A stretch of DNA of 64,000 nt from Planctomycetaceae bacterium (GCA_012729315.1 JAAYDI010000013.1:1-64000); one strand, 5' to 3'; numbered from the stretch's first letter, positions 8,673 to 18,620 are shown. The notes: a model not told the origin generated them from the letters alone. Numbers and translations are program-made.

Positions 8673-9476
8673 TCACACTTCCTGCTCGACCGGATTGGTC
8701 AACTCGCCAATGCGTTCAATCTCGACCGTGACCGTGTCCCCCGCCTGCAGGTACACCGGCGGCGTGCGTGCATAGCCCACTCCCTGCGGCGTGCCGGTCA
8801 GAATCACCGTGCCGGGCGCGAGCGTCGTGCTGCCACTGAAGAATTCGATCAAGGCCGGAATGTCGAAGATCATGTCGTTGGTGCGGCAATCCTGCATGAC
8901 GGTGCCATTGAGGATTGTCCGGATGCGCAGGTCGTTCGGATCTGGAATCTCGTCCGCCGTCACGATCCATGGTCCGAGTGGGCAGAACGTGTCGAAGGTC
9001 TTGCCGCGGCACCACTGACTCCCGCCCCATTGGGTCTGCCAGTCGCGCGCGCTGACGTCGTTGACGCAGGTGTAGCCCAGGACATAGTCCAGCGCCGCGT
9101 CCCGCGACACGTTCTTGCAGGTCTTGCCGATGACCACCGCCAGTTCACACTCGTAGTCCACCTCCGTGCTGCGCAGATGCCGGGGCAACACAATCGGGCC
9201 CCCGGGACGCTGGACGGCCGTCGGAGTCTTCATGAACAGCACGGGGAACTTCGGCAGCGGTACACCAGTCTCGACGGCGTGCTGGCGGTAATTCAGCCCC
9301 ACGCACAGAATGGCTGACGGCACCAGCGGCGCTAACAGACTGCCGGTGGTCATCTGCTCGCCCGTGTCGCGCAGCGATCCGAACAGATCTCCTTCCAGCC
9401 GTGTGGCACTCCCGTCGGGATGGCGACACGCCCACTGCGCAGTTCCGGCAGCATCGAGACAACGCACGATCTTCAT
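8673..9476 (-). CDS. fumarylacetoacetate hydrolase family protein
   Basis: A 267-residue protein of the FAH superfamily, whose members hydrolyse or decarboxylate acyl-pyruvates and related 2-oxo acids with a bound divalent metal. Clear family motifs are CVGLNYRQHA, VDYECELAVVIG (metal-binding glutamates), VNDVSARDWQ, GKTFDTFCPLGPW and the C-terminal GTPQGVGYAR. Length and order are typical of the acylpyruvase/ureidoglycolate lyase-like branch. A good ribosome-binding site, AGGA eight bases upstream, supports the start. It converges on the site-2 protease gene and has no pathway neighbours, so the substrate is not known. Confidence 0.9.
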   Translation of the reverse strand: MKIVRCLDAAGTAQWACRHPDGSATRLEGDLFGSLRDTGEQMTTGSLLAPLVPSAILCVGLNYRQHAVETGVPLPKFPVLFMKTPTAVQRPGGPIVLPRHLRSTEVDYECELAVVIGKTCKNVSRDAALDYVLGYTCVNDVSARDWQTQWGGSQWCRGKTFDTFCPLGPWIVTADEIPDPNDLRIRTILNGTVMQDCRTNDMIFDIPALIEFFSGSTTLAPGTVILTGTPQGVGYARTPPVYLQAGDTVTVEIERIGELTNPVEQEV

Positions 9477-9678
9477 GGTGGTGTTCCTGATCAGCGATCG
9501 GTCAAGTCCCTGTCCCGGTGGCAGACGCGGCCCGGTGGCAGACGCGCGACAACCACGTGAACGACACCAGCATAAGGGACGGAGGTCTCGCAGTCAGCAG
9601 GGGGCCAGTGTTCGGCTCCGAGTGCCGGACGCGTGAAGGTTGGAGGCTGCCCATTGGGCGCGGGGTGGCAATCAATGA

Positions 9679-11070
9679 TCAGTCTTCCGCCCGGCTGCCG
9701 TCGTCGCACATCTTGACGATCTTCGGATCGAACTGGGCCACGATGACGATCAGATTTGCCTGCTGCCGCATCACCGCCCGGATGTCCTTGTAGACGTGGG
9801 GCACTTCGTCAGCTCCGGCGGACAGCACGTGAATGCCGCGTGCCTGCAGTTCCTGTCTGACCGCTTTCCAATTGTACGTGTTGCGTGCCTGGGTGCGCGA
9901 CATGCGGCGGCCGGCGCCGTGCGAGGCGGAGTTGAGCGAATCAGGGTTTCCCCGGCCGCGCACGATGAACGCGGGATCGGCCATGGAACCGGGGATCACG
10001 CCCAGCACACCGCGATGGGCCGGCGTCGCGCCTTTGCGGTGCACGATCACCTCCCGTCCGCCATGCACTTCTTTCCAGGCGAAGTTGTGGTGGTTCTCCA
10101 CGCTCGCGACAATCTGGGCGCCCAGGAGGTGCGTGACCTGGCGGTGGATGATCTCATGATTGGCCGCTGCGTATTCCCCCATCAAACTCATGGCGGCCCA
10201 GTACTCCTGGCCTTCCTGTGTGTCCAGGCTCAGCCACGCCAGGCGACCCAGATGACGATATCGGCGCGGCAGTTGGCTACGGGCGATGGCGCTGTAGGTC
10301 GAGCAGACGGCAGCGCCCGTACCGCGGCTCCCGCTGTGACTCAGCAGCGCCACATACTGCCCGGCGTCGAGTCCCAGTTCCTGGTCCGGCACGTTGAGCG
10401 TCAGGAGGCCGAACTCGACGAAATGGTTGCCCGAACCGGAGGTGCCGAGCTGCCGCCAGGCGCGGTCCTTGGATTCACGCGTGATACGGGTGACCGACCA
10501 GTCGCGGTCGAGCACGGGATGCGATTTCGGTTGCCGGTATGCGGCTCCCACGCCGAACAGGGTGCCCCCTTCCAGCGCTTGTTTGTACGCGTTGAATTTC
10601 GAGTCGAGCGTAGCGGGGGGCAGGTCCAGCACGGACAGCTTCATACGGCAGGCGATGTCCACGCCGACCGCGTAGGGAATCACCGCATTGTCGCAGGCCA
10701 GCACCCCGCCGATCGGCAGACCATATCCCACGTGAGCATCGGGCATCAACGCCGCGGCCGTCGCGACGGGAACGCTGCAGGCCTGCCGCATCTGCCCGTG
10801 CGAGGCCTCGTCGATGTCGTCGCCGCCCCATGTCCGATACGTGACGGGGGCCGGCGGCGTGAAGTCCCGTTCCGCGACCAGCGACTGGGCGAACGCCCCG
10901 AAATGCTGATCGTCCACATGAGCCGCGGGATCATCAAGCACCTGACGCACCCGCTGCTTGACCTCCTTACCCCTCAGGTTCTCGGCCACGATCGCCGCCT
11001 GGATGGCCGCCATCGCCTCGCGGATGCAGTCGGCCGGCACACCCAGCTTAAGTAACTGACGACTGTTCAT
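9679..11070 (-). CDS. rtcB: RtcB-type RNA ligase
   Basis: A 463-residue RNA ligase that joins RNA 2',3'-cyclic phosphate (or 3'-phosphate) ends to 5'-OH ends using GTP and Mn2+. All diagnostic RtcB motifs are present in order: PDAHVGYGLPIGGVLA, VGVDIACRM (metal Asp and Cys), GTSGSGNHFVEF, HSGSRG, ENHHNFAWKE, HRKGATPA, IPGSMA and SHGAGRRMSR, the last with the His that carries GMP. The N-terminus has about 70 extra residues ahead of the catalytic core. In bacteria RtcB repairs RNA cut by toxins or stress. No archease or RtcA gene is nearby, so it appears to act alone here. Confidence 0.95.
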   Translation of the reverse strand: MNSRQLLKLGVPADCIREAMAAIQAAIVAENLRGKEVKQRVRQVLDDPAAHVDDQHFGAFAQSLVAERDFTPPAPVTYRTWGGDDIDEASHGQMRQACSVPVATAAALMPDAHVGYGLPIGGVLACDNAVIPYAVGVDIACRMKLSVLDLPPATLDSKFNAYKQALEGGTLFGVGAAYRQPKSHPVLDRDWSVTRITRESKDRAWRQLGTSGSGNHFVEFGLLTLNVPDQELGLDAGQYVALLSHSGSRGTGAAVCSTYSAIARSQLPRRYRHLGRLAWLSLDTQEGQEYWAAMSLMGEYAAANHEIIHRQVTHLLGAQIVASVENHHNFAWKEVHGGREVIVHRKGATPAHRGVLGVIPGSMADPAFIVRGRGNPDSLNSASHGAGRRMSRTQARNTYNWKAVRQELQARGIHVLSAGADEVPHVYKDIRAVMRQQANLIVIVAQFDPKIVKMCDDGSRAED

Positions 11071-11199
11071 GGCGATTACCTGTGGCAGAGGAAGAGAAAG
11101 GTTGGTTTCAGAGTTTCTGCATTGTAGTACGGCCGCTGTCCCGTGACACGTCGGCGCTTACCGCCAGTCCTGGCACCGACACACACTCTTCACGCTCTT

Positions 11200-12714
11200 T
11201 CAGGCACCCAGCAACGCTGCTCCGTGACGGCGGATCGAATCGAGCAGCTGATCCAGGTGCTCCGGGGTCGTGAGCGGGTTGATGATGGTTGTCCGCATGG
11301 CGCCGATGCCGTTGATCTTGGTCGACACAAGGTAGAATTCACCCGACTCGATGATGCGCCGTCGCAGCTCAAGCTGGAATTGTCCGAGCCGTGTGGGGGG
11401 GGCGCCGGCCAGTGCGCGAGGCACGTAGCGGAACACCACGATATTGCACTGCGGCTCGTGGAGCGGTTCGAAATCGGGCGCCGCCTGCAGCCGTTCGTAG
11501 AACTGGTGCCCCAGCGAGAAGGTCAGATCAACGAGGTCGGCAAACAGCTGCTGGCCGTAGAGCGCCCAGACACCCCAGAGTCCGAAGGTCGCTGCACGCT
11601 TCGTACACTCCACCGTGCGCAACCCGCTGTCGAACTCAGCCATCCCCGGGGCGGCCGGGTCGAACAGATAGGGCGCTTCCTGGCGAAACGCCTCGAACCG
11701 CAGTGCTTTGTCGCGGAAGAAGACGAACGCACAGAGAGCCGGCATGAACAGCATCTTGTGTGCATCCCAGACCACGCTGTCGGCCCGCTCCAGGCCGGCG
11801 ACCAGTGGGCGGTACCGCGCACTCACACACGCGCTGCCGCCGTGCGCCGCGTCCACGTGGAGCCACACACCGTAGCGCTGGCACACGTCAGCAATATCGG
11901 CCAACGGGTCGAACGCGCCGATCGACGTCGAACAGGCACAGGCCACCACCGCGACGATCGGGCGCTGTTGCCCGCGCAGCTGTCGCAGCGTGTCCTCCAG
12001 CTGCGCGGGGTCCATGCGGCGGCGCGCGTCCAGCCCGACCCGCTCCACCTGCGCCGTACCCAGCCCGAGGATCCCGGCTGAGCGTCCCACGGAGTAATGC
12101 GCATCGGCGTGCGCGACCAGCACCGGTGCACGACCGTGACCGGAGAGTCCTTGTTCCCACGAATCGCCGAGCGCGACGTTGCGGGCCGCCAGCAGCGCGG
12201 TCAGGTTGGCCAGCGAACCACCGTGGGTGGCCATGCCAGCAAACGTGCTCCGCGGCCAGCCAATCAGCTGACCCAGCCGTTCCACCAGGCACCATTCGGC
12301 AGCTGTGGCCCACGGCCCCATGTCATACACGGCCATGCACTGGTTGGTCGTGGCGCCGAGGGCGTCGAACAGTCCCGCCAGGGGAACCGGCGCCGGCACC
12401 TGATGGCCGACATAGCGCGGGTCATGCAGATTCTGGCCACGCTGCAGCATGAGCGTCACCAGCTGTGAAAAATGCCGCAGCACCTGCGTGCCGTCCGCCC
12501 CGGCCGGCAGGCTCCGTTCCAGCCAGCTCGCCGCCTCCGCCACATTCGCCGCCGGCTCGCGCCAAGGCAGCACCGCAGTACGGCTGGCCTGCACGTCGCC
12601 CAAATGCGCCGCCAGTTGCTCGATCAGCCGATGGCCGGCCCCGCGCAACAGTTCCGGATCGTACGCCGCAGCGATCCGCTGGCGAGCTTCGGACATTTCG
12701 GCCGACGACAACAT
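11200..12714 (-). CDS. PLP-dependent amino acid decarboxylase family protein
   Basis: A 504-residue group II decarboxylase (aromatic amino acid/glutamate/diaminobutyrate decarboxylase family), which removes the alpha-carboxyl of an amino acid through a pyridoxal phosphate adduct. Visible motifs are HDPRYVGHQVP, GGSLANLTALLAARN, HADAHYSV, WLHVDAAHGG (cofactor-binding Asp) and the Schiff-base lysine in WDAHKMLFMP at about residue 320. The C-terminal domain ends with TTIINPLTT. I chose the ATG at 12714 because GGTGG lies six bases upstream; codons further up read through the intergenic repeat. The exact substrate cannot be called. It ends 67 bases downstream of the LamG/di-haem gene and may share its transcript. 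Confidence 0.88.
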   Translation of the reverse strand: MLSSAEMSEARQRIAAAYDPELLRGAGHRLIEQLAAHLGDVQASRTAVLPWREPAANVAEAASWLERSLPAGADGTQVLRHFSQLVTLMLQRGQNLHDPRYVGHQVPAPVPLAGLFDALGATTNQCMAVYDMGPWATAAEWCLVERLGQLIGWPRSTFAGMATHGGSLANLTALLAARNVALGDSWEQGLSGHGRAPVLVAHADAHYSVGRSAGILGLGTAQVERVGLDARRRMDPAQLEDTLRQLRGQQRPIVAVVACACSTSIGAFDPLADIADVCQRYGVWLHVDAAHGGSACVSARYRPLVAGLERADSVVWDAHKMLFMPALCAFVFFRDKALRFEAFRQEAPYLFDPAAPGMAEFDSGLRTVECTKRAATFGLWGVWALYGQQLFADLVDLTFSLGHQFYERLQAAPDFEPLHEPQCNIVVFRYVPRALAGAPPTRLGQFQLELRRRIIESGEFYLVSTKINGIGAMRTTIINPLTTPEHLDQLLDSIRRHGAALLGA

Positions 12715-12757
12715 ATCGTACCACCGCGTGTTCGGGAACGTTGCCAGACGATCAATC

Positions 12758-12802
12758 GACTGGGCATCAGTCCACTGGGCATCAATCCACTGGGCCGGGG
12801 CG
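12758..12802. repeat. 15-nt tandem repeat between genes
   Basis: GACTGGGCATCAGTC, CACTGGGCATCAATC and CACTGGGCCGGGGCG lie head to tail across the end of the LamG/di-haem gene and the gap before the decarboxylase. Confidence 0.6.
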
Positions 12803-15800
12803 GACCACCGTGGGTGCGGTCTTGATGCGCGGCCGGATCGACAGCCAGTCCACTCCCTGGAACACCGGGTCCTCGATCTCCCGCACCTCCTCGGCACCCA
12901 GGTATGGACACATCGCATCGACCCAGGCAATCAGCTTCTGGAGGGACACCGGATCGACCTTGACACCGTAGTGCTGGCCGGAGCCCGCGATGTCAATCAA
13001 GCGGCTGTTGTAGGACAGGTAGGTCATGGGGGGCGTCGTCACGTAGGCGGCCGGATCGCGCGTGTCATAGCCCTCGACCATGATCATGTTGGCGATCCCG
13101 AATCCGGGCGGCGGATCCTCCGGCTTCTGATACGGTGCGCCCCAGCTGGGGTTGCCCGTCAGCAGCATGTACGTCTCATCGAAGCCCAGGAACCCTGGCC
13201 GGGCGGTCAGATCGAGCACGGCGCGCGCTTCACCGTCCCCTGCGTGGCATTCGGCGCAGTATTGATCCAGCACCGGCCGCACGAATCGCGGATAACTGAC
13301 CGATTCCTCGCCCCAGGGTGGCGGCGTGATTGTGCATGGTTCGCTGGCCAGCGCGAGACTATTGGTGGAATGGGGATACCGTGGGGTCCGGCTGTGGCTT
13401 TCGTGACAGCCCAGGCAGCCCCGCTCCTCGCCCGGCATCACACCGGTGAAGCTGCGCATGGTCTGCAGAGCGCGGAAGTGTTCATCGAGCAGCTGGAAGT
13501 GCAGTGCCTGGCCCGACGGAGCCTGGAAGGCGACCGAGCCATCCGGTTCGATCGGCACGGTGCCCAGAATCCGCTTCACCCCTTCACTCTGCACCAGCGA
13601 CACGACGGGGCCGGTGGAGAGCGCCGGGCGTTTGTGCCAGTACGTGTAGGTCTTCGGCTCGATGTTCAGCACCCGCAGGTAGCGGGCCTTGCCCTGCAGC
13701 ACCTCCGGCGCGCCCTCGTACACGTTGCCGCTGAACAGGACGCCCGGCTTGGGGGCGTGCCGTTCCTGCACCGTCGGCCAGGCGACCCGATCGACCAGCA
13801 CGGGTGGCACGGGCCGCGGCCGCACCGGCATGGCATGCAGGATGTTGTGGACCCCTTCGTAGACCAGCTCGCGATTCCCGTCCACATCCATCAAGTACAG
13901 CACGAACTTGCCGTTGCGGTTGGCCGACACCAGGAAATCCTGCTCGCTCAGCGGATAAGGCGAGTAGTAGGCCACGTAGCTGCCGCTGACGTGATAGGTC
14001 TTCGATTCGATCGGATCCACTGGCCCGTTCCCGCACTCCGGCCACTCGACATCCGCGGTGATCTTCGTCAGGCCGTCCGGGAAGTTCAAGCCGCGGGCCG
14101 GATCGATCATGCCCACGGAACCGGCGAACCAGTCGTGGTGCGCGCTGCCGGTGAACATGATCCGGCGGGAGCCGGGAACCTGGCGGGCGTCTTTCAACAG
14201 ATCGGGCCAGACGCTCTGATTCCCCCACAGCGTGTTGACCTGGGTTCCGTCGGGGTTGCAGGTCCACAGTTTCTGCGCGCGCCAGAGCGGCTTGTCGGTG
14301 TATTCCCAGCGGGTGTAGATCACGCGGCCGTCGTCGAGCACCGAGGGCAGATAGTCCGGTTCGTTGTTCCGCGACACGAGGTAGATCTCCTTCCCGTCCG
14401 CGTTACATCGCGCCAGCACGAAGGCATTGGTCGGCGGCATGCACCGCACGTACGTGTGCCCGCGGGTCGTGGAGAACAGCAGGTGCCCGTCCGGCAGATA
14501 GATCGGATCCAGGTCGTCGTACGGCCCATCGGTCAACTGCCTGAGCCCGCTGCCGTCGATATTGATCTCGTATAGGTGGAACGATTTCTCGTTGTGCGGG
14601 TGGAAACAGAACAGCACCTTCTCGGCGTCCCACGACAGATCGGGGCGCCAGAACGCGCCGTGCAGCGGCGGCTGGGGCATCAGCTGCCGCAACTGGCCCC
14701 CTGGAGAGAGACCTTCGAGCACCAGAAGCCGGCCTCCGGGGACTGCCATATAGCCCAGGCGATGCCGCGTTTCGTGATTCCACTCGCTCCCGGCTGGGAA
14801 CGGCATGTCGACAAACAGCACCTGGTCGAAGTCAACCACCGGGTTCTGGAAGACAATTGAGCGTTTCACTTCCCGCACGCGGAAGTAGAGCGCCGGATCG
14901 CTGCCCTGCACCTGCTCCGCCAGCTGCCGCAGTTCGACGAGGGTCGTCAGTTCCCGCGTCAGATCGATCGGCTGAGCGCTGCTCCGCACGATCCGCAGAG
15001 CCAGCTCGCTGGTCCAGCGGATTTCGTCCAGGATGCGTTCGCGCGTCGGATTCCCGTCCGCCTGGTGCAGCCAGTCCCGCTGCAGCGTCTCGACCGTCTC
15101 CTGCTGCGTGAGCGCGCGGGTGACGGGGGTCTCGGGGCGCCGATAGGGAGCCACCGCTTCGGCGACAGCGGGACGCGGCTGGACCCGTCGGCCGGCGGCC
15201 AGCATGACCTCAATCCACGCCGGCGAATCGTCGGCCGCCGTACCGGCGTCCTTCAGCTGCGAGAACTGCGCGGCAATCTGCTGGCACTCGTCCCAGTAGG
15301 TCTGTTCCGCGGGGGTCAGCCGCCGGTGCTGCTCGTCCGTGAGCGGCTGGTACTCCAGCATCAGTTCCACGAGCCGGCCGGCCGTGGCCGCCAGCGCTTC
15401 ATGATTGTTGGCCGTGAGGTATTCCAGCGGTGAACTGCCCAAGGTTGCAATGTAGTCGTCGTAGTCGCGCGGGAAATCGGCCTTCATCTTGGCCAGGATC
15501 ACCCCCGCCAGCTCACGATCCGCCAGCGCATCCGGATGCTGCATCATCGTCTGCCGGAAACTCACCAGCGTCGCGGCGAACGTCTCGCGCGGCTGGTAGT
15601 ATTCAGCGGCCGTCTGCTCCAGCTCCTGGAACCGCTCGGCGAGCGACGCGATGCCCTGGTCGTAGAGCCCGCGCACCTCGGCAGCCGTCAGAGCGCGCTG
15701 GTAGATGCGCAAATCGTCCAGCGCCCCCTGCAGATGCTCGCTGGTCCCACTACTGGACGCGATGAACGCCGGCACGTCCTTGTTGACGGCGATCACACCG

Positions 15801-16360
15801 GCACGTTTCTGCGCGCCAATCTCCACGCCGTCCAGATAGACGCGCATCACCTGGCCGTCAAAAGTGGCTGCCGCGTGATGCCAGCCCCCGTCAAGAACCT
15901 GGGCCGGATTGATCTCCGCGTCACATTCAATGTACCCGTTGATATTCAGACCCAGCGACAGGATCGTCCCGCCGTGCTGGAACGAGAACAACAGCCGCTC
16001 CGGACACTCCTGGCGAAACAGCTCCCTGTAGTCGGCCAGCTCGACCGGCTTGACCCAGACCGAGAAGGCAATCTCCGGCAGCGTGGCGGATGCGGTCAAC
16101 GGCGCAGTCTGCAGCTGGTGCGGTCCCGACAGTTCGGCGGCCATGCCGTGGACGCCACGCACGCGCGGCACCACCACCGCCTTCTCTGCTCCCTGCGCGT
16201 CGTCGTCGACGTCGTCAAAAGTCCAGTGCCCCAGGAGCGGCGCGTCAACCGCGGGCGCCGCTCCCTCACGCGCGCTGTCCGCGGTCCATCCCGTTGAGCC
16301 CAGCAGGAGAAGCCAGCCGCACAGCGACCACCCGAAGAACACCGACACTCGACGCATCAT
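12782..16360 (-). CDS. LamG / beta-propeller / di-haem protein resembling hydrazine synthase alpha
   Basis: An exported protein of 1192 residues. It has a signal peptide (MMRRVSVFFGWSLCGWLLLL), a LamG-type sugar- or protein-binding domain (about 45-235), a helical linker, a TolB-like WD/PD40 propeller (about 500-900, for example NIDGSGLRQLTDGP) and a C-terminal region with two c-type haem motifs, CLGCH near 982 and CAECH near 1035. The propeller plus haem part follows the middle and C-terminal plan of hydrazine synthase alpha, a family widespread in planctomycetes that do not perform anammox. The start at 16360 has GGAG nine bases upstream; 16378 is an alternative. It probably acts in the periplasm as a redox or carbohydrate-linked protein. 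The function is not established. Confidence 0.8.
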   Translation of the reverse strand: MMRRVSVFFGWSLCGWLLLLGSTGWTADSAREGAAPAVDAPLLGHWTFDDVDDDAQGAEKAVVVPRVRGVHGMAAELSGPHQLQTAPLTASATLPEIAFSVWVKPVELADYRELFRQECPERLLFSFQHGGTILSLGLNINGYIECDAEINPAQVLDGGWHHAAATFDGQVMRVYLDGVEIGAQKRAGVIAVNKDVPAFIASSSGTSEHLQGALDDLRIYQRALTAAEVRGLYDQGIASLAERFQELEQTAAEYYQPRETFAATLVSFRQTMMQHPDALADRELAGVILAKMKADFPRDYDDYIATLGSSPLEYLTANNHEALAATAGRLVELMLEYQPLTDEQHRRLTPAEQTYWDECQQIAAQFSQLKDAGTAADDSPAWIEVMLAAGRRVQPRPAVAEAVAPYRRPETPVTRALTQQETVETLQRDWLHQADGNPTRERILDEIRWTSELALRIVRSSAQPIDLTRELTTLVELRQLAEQVQGSDPALYFRVREVKRSIVFQNPVVDFDQVLFVDMPFPAGSEWNHETRHRLGYMAVPGGRLLVLEGLSPGGQLRQLMPQPPLHGAFWRPDLSWDAEKVLFCFHPHNEKSFHLYEINIDGSGLRQLTDGPYDDLDPIYLPDGHLLFSTTRGHTYVRCMPPTNAFVLARCNADGKEIYLVSRNNEPDYLPSVLDDGRVIYTRWEYTDKPLWRAQKLWTCNPDGTQVNTLWGNQSVWPDLLKDARQVPGSRRIMFTGSAHHDWFAGSVGMIDPARGLNFPDGLTKITADVEWPECGNGPVDPIESKTYHVSGSYVAYYSPYPLSEQDFLVSANRNGKFVLYLMDVDGNRELVYEGVHNILHAMPVRPRPVPPVLVDRVAWPTVQERHAPKPGVLFSGNVYEGAPEVLQGKARYLRVLNIEPKTYTYWHKRPALSTGPVVSLVQSEGVKRILGTVPIEPDGSVAFQAPSGQALHFQLLDEHFRALQTMRSFTGVMPGEERGCLGCHESHSRTPRYPHSTNSLALASEPCTITPPPWGEESVSYPRFVRPVLDQYCAECHAGDGEARAVLDLTARPGFLGFDETYMLLTGNPSWGAPYQKPEDPPPGFGIANMIMVEGYDTRDPAAYVTTPPMTYLSYNSRLIDIAGSGQHYGVKVDPVSLQKLIAWVDAMCPYLGAEEVREIEDPVFQGVDWLSIRPRIKTAPTVVRPGPVD

Positions 16361-16434
16361 GACATTCCACTCCACCATAGTTTGTCACCATAGTTTGATT
16401 GTTCACCGCGTTTGACTGCTCTCCGGCTCACTGC

Positions 16435-16707
16435 TCACCTGCAGCCTGCCGCCAGCGCGTTACTGTTCCAGTTGATCTCCCACACGTTGTCCGGTCCCGG
16501 CCGCAACGTCCGGACACTTGCCAGCTCGGTTCCCGCCGGCAGTCGGACGGTGACGGCACAGTCTCCGAGGAAGCCGCGAAACGCGGCTCGACCTGCGGCA
16601 TCGGTGGTCAGGGCCGCGCGGGTCCACTACTGGTTTCTGGTCAGGTCATGAAGTGCAGTATAAGCCAGTTTGGGTTGCAGGTCTTTACCCAGTGGCCCGG
16701 CCGGGGC
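16435..16707 (-). pseudogene. C-terminal remnant of a GH10 xylanase
   Basis: On the minus strand the sequence reads APAGPLGKDLQPKLAY, then TALHDLTRNQ, an in-frame TAG (16627-16629), WTRAALTTDAAGRAAFRGFL and on to a TGA at 16435. Family 10 endo-xylanases end in a similar way: QPKPAY-ALHDLI-NQWWT, then TD-GR--FRGFLGDYEVTV. The stop sits where a Trp (TGG) is expected, and the catalytic barrel is absent upstream, where another in-frame TGA occurs. This is a fossil of a xylan-degrading gene. It has no start and no ribosome-binding site. Confidence 0.7.
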
Positions 16708-17117
16708 GTTTTGTCGGGCGTTGTTGATGAGCGACCGTGCCAGTGTGCCGCCGTGGAGACGCCCGTGCATCCCGGCTCACCTTGTGCGGGTGAGGGCCCG
16801 TTGTTGCACCGCGCCAGCCGGCCGTTTAGGATTCTGGTGTAGTCGATGGATTGTGGTCACCTCCCTGTAGCGAGCGAGATACAGCATCGCGTCAATCGGG
16901 CGACGCAGTGTGATGTGATGCCGCATTTGTTTGACCTCGGAGGGGGACGCGATCGAGTTCCGCCGCGTCCGGTTGATCGGTGCATCGCCTTCCGCCGCCG
17001 GTACTTGACGAGTGATGCGGAGCGCGTCACCATCACTCCGTACAGGAATGAGGATGGCGTGTTCCGTGCAGACCGGCCGCGCCGGGACATTACTGTTGTT
17101 CACAAGGGTCCGTTGTC
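16708..17117. other. intergenic region upstream of rhamnulokinase
   Basis: No gene, repeat or convincing promoter is seen in this stretch. It should carry the rhamnulokinase promoter. Confidence 0.4.
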
Positions 17118-18620
17118 ATGGCAAAAGGTACGCAAGTCTTTCTGGCCGTCGACCTGGGAGCTTCCAGCGGCCGTGTGGTGGCGGGCGAGTTTTCGGGCAA
17201 GCGGCTCACGTTGGAAGAGGTCAGTCGCTTCGAAAACGGTGGCGTGCTGGCCAACGACCGGCTCCACTGGGACCTGCTCCACCTCTGGCAGCACGTGAAG
17301 GACGGCCTGCGGGGAGCGTGCGTGAAATATGGTGAGCGGATTGTGTCGGTCGGGGTCGATACCTGGGGGGTCGATTTCGGCCTGCTCAGCGCCCACGACG
17401 AACTGCTGGGCAACCCGCTGCACTACCGCGACCGGCGGACGGAAGGAGTGTTTGACCCCGCGTTCGAGGTGGTGTCGCGCGAGGAGATCTTCGCGCAGAC
17501 GGGACTGCAGTTCATGCAGTTCAACACGCTTTTCCAGCTCTTCACCATGCGGCAGGACGGATCGCCTCTGCTGGACGCCGCCCAGTCGCTGCTCATGATG
17601 CCCGACCTGTTCCACTGGCTGCTCAGCGGCGAGAAGTCCAACGAGTACACCAACGCCACGACAACTCAGTTTTTCAATCCGCAGGCGAACGACTGGGCGT
17701 TCCCGCTGCTGGAGCGGTTCGAGATCCCGCAGCGGCTGGTGAGTCCAGTGACGTTGCCGGGCACGCGGCTGGGGACGCTGCGCGCGTCGGTGGCCAGCGA
17801 GATTGCCGGGCACCGCATGGCGGTGGTGCTGCCAGGCTCGCACGACACGGCCAGTGCGGTGATGTCGGTGCCGGCCAGCAGCGCCTCGGGCAAGCGGCCG
17901 GACTGGTGTTACATCAGCAGCGGCACCTGGTCGCTGATGGGGATCGAAGTGCCCGGTCCGGTGGTGAACGATCAATGCCGGGAGCTGAATTTCACGAACG
18001 AGGGGGGCGTGGGCGGCACGATCCGCCTGCTCAAGAACATCGCCGGCCTGTGGCTGGTGCAGCAGTGCCGGGCAGTCTGGCAGCGGGAGGGGCGCGAATA
18101 CGACTGGAACCAGCTGACGCAGATGGCGCAGGCGGCCAAGCCGCTCGTCTCGTTGATCGACCCCGACGACCCGCGATTCGTAGCGCCCGAGAACATGCCG
18201 GCGGCCATCCAGGAGTACTGTCAGGAAACGGGACAGACGGTGCCGGAGAGCGACGGGGCCATCGTGCGCTGTGCGCTCGAGAGCCTGGCGCTGCGGTATC
18301 GCATGGTGATCGGCTGGCTGGAGCAGCTCAACGGTGGACCGCTGGAGACGATCCACATCGTAGGGGGCGGGACCCAGAATCGACTGCTGTGCCAGATGGC
18401 CGCCGACGCCTGCGATCGTCGCGTGGTGACCGGTCCGATCGAGGCGACCGCCATCGGCAACCTGATGATGCAGGCGGTGTCCAACGGTGACGTGGCGTCG
18501 ATTGCGGAGGCCCGGGAGGTAATCCGCAACAGCTTTGCGGTGGACGAGTATGTGCCGACGGCCCCGGACCCCTGGCACGCGGCCTACGAGCGATTTGTGA
18601 AACTGGTCGAACACGAGTGA
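17118..18620 (+). CDS. rhaB: rhamnulokinase (FGGY carbohydrate kinase)
   Basis: A 500-residue kinase that phosphorylates L-rhamnulose at O-1 with ATP in rhamnose breakdown. The N-terminal domain begins FLAVDLGASSGRVVAGEF, the ATP/sugar cleft signature, followed by VGVDTWGVDFGLL and the PLHYRDRRTEG segment, all typical of rhamnulokinases. The C-terminal domain has the FGGY signature region IHIVGGGTQNRLLCQMAADA. Length is normal for the family. The next gene, 122 bases away, is a Gfo/Idh/MocA oxidoreductase on the same strand, which fits a sugar-catabolic pair. Rhamnose isomerase and aldolase genes are not in the window. Confidence 0.92.
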   Translation: MAKGTQVFLAVDLGASSGRVVAGEFSGKRLTLEEVSRFENGGVLANDRLHWDLLHLWQHVKDGLRGACVKYGERIVSVGVDTWGVDFGLLSAHDELLGNPLHYRDRRTEGVFDPAFEVVSREEIFAQTGLQFMQFNTLFQLFTMRQDGSPLLDAAQSLLMMPDLFHWLLSGEKSNEYTNATTTQFFNPQANDWAFPLLERFEIPQRLVSPVTLPGTRLGTLRASVASEIAGHRMAVVLPGSHDTASAVMSVPASSASGKRPDWCYISSGTWSLMGIEVPGPVVNDQCRELNFTNEGGVGGTIRLLKNIAGLWLVQQCRAVWQREGREYDWNQLTQMAQAAKPLVSLIDPDDPRFVAPENMPAAIQEYCQETGQTVPESDGAIVRCALESLALRYRMVIGWLEQLNGGPLETIHIVGGGTQNRLLCQMAADACDRRVVTGPIEATAIGNLMMQAVSNGDVASIAEAREVIRNSFAVDEYVPTAPDPWHAAYERFVKLVEHE

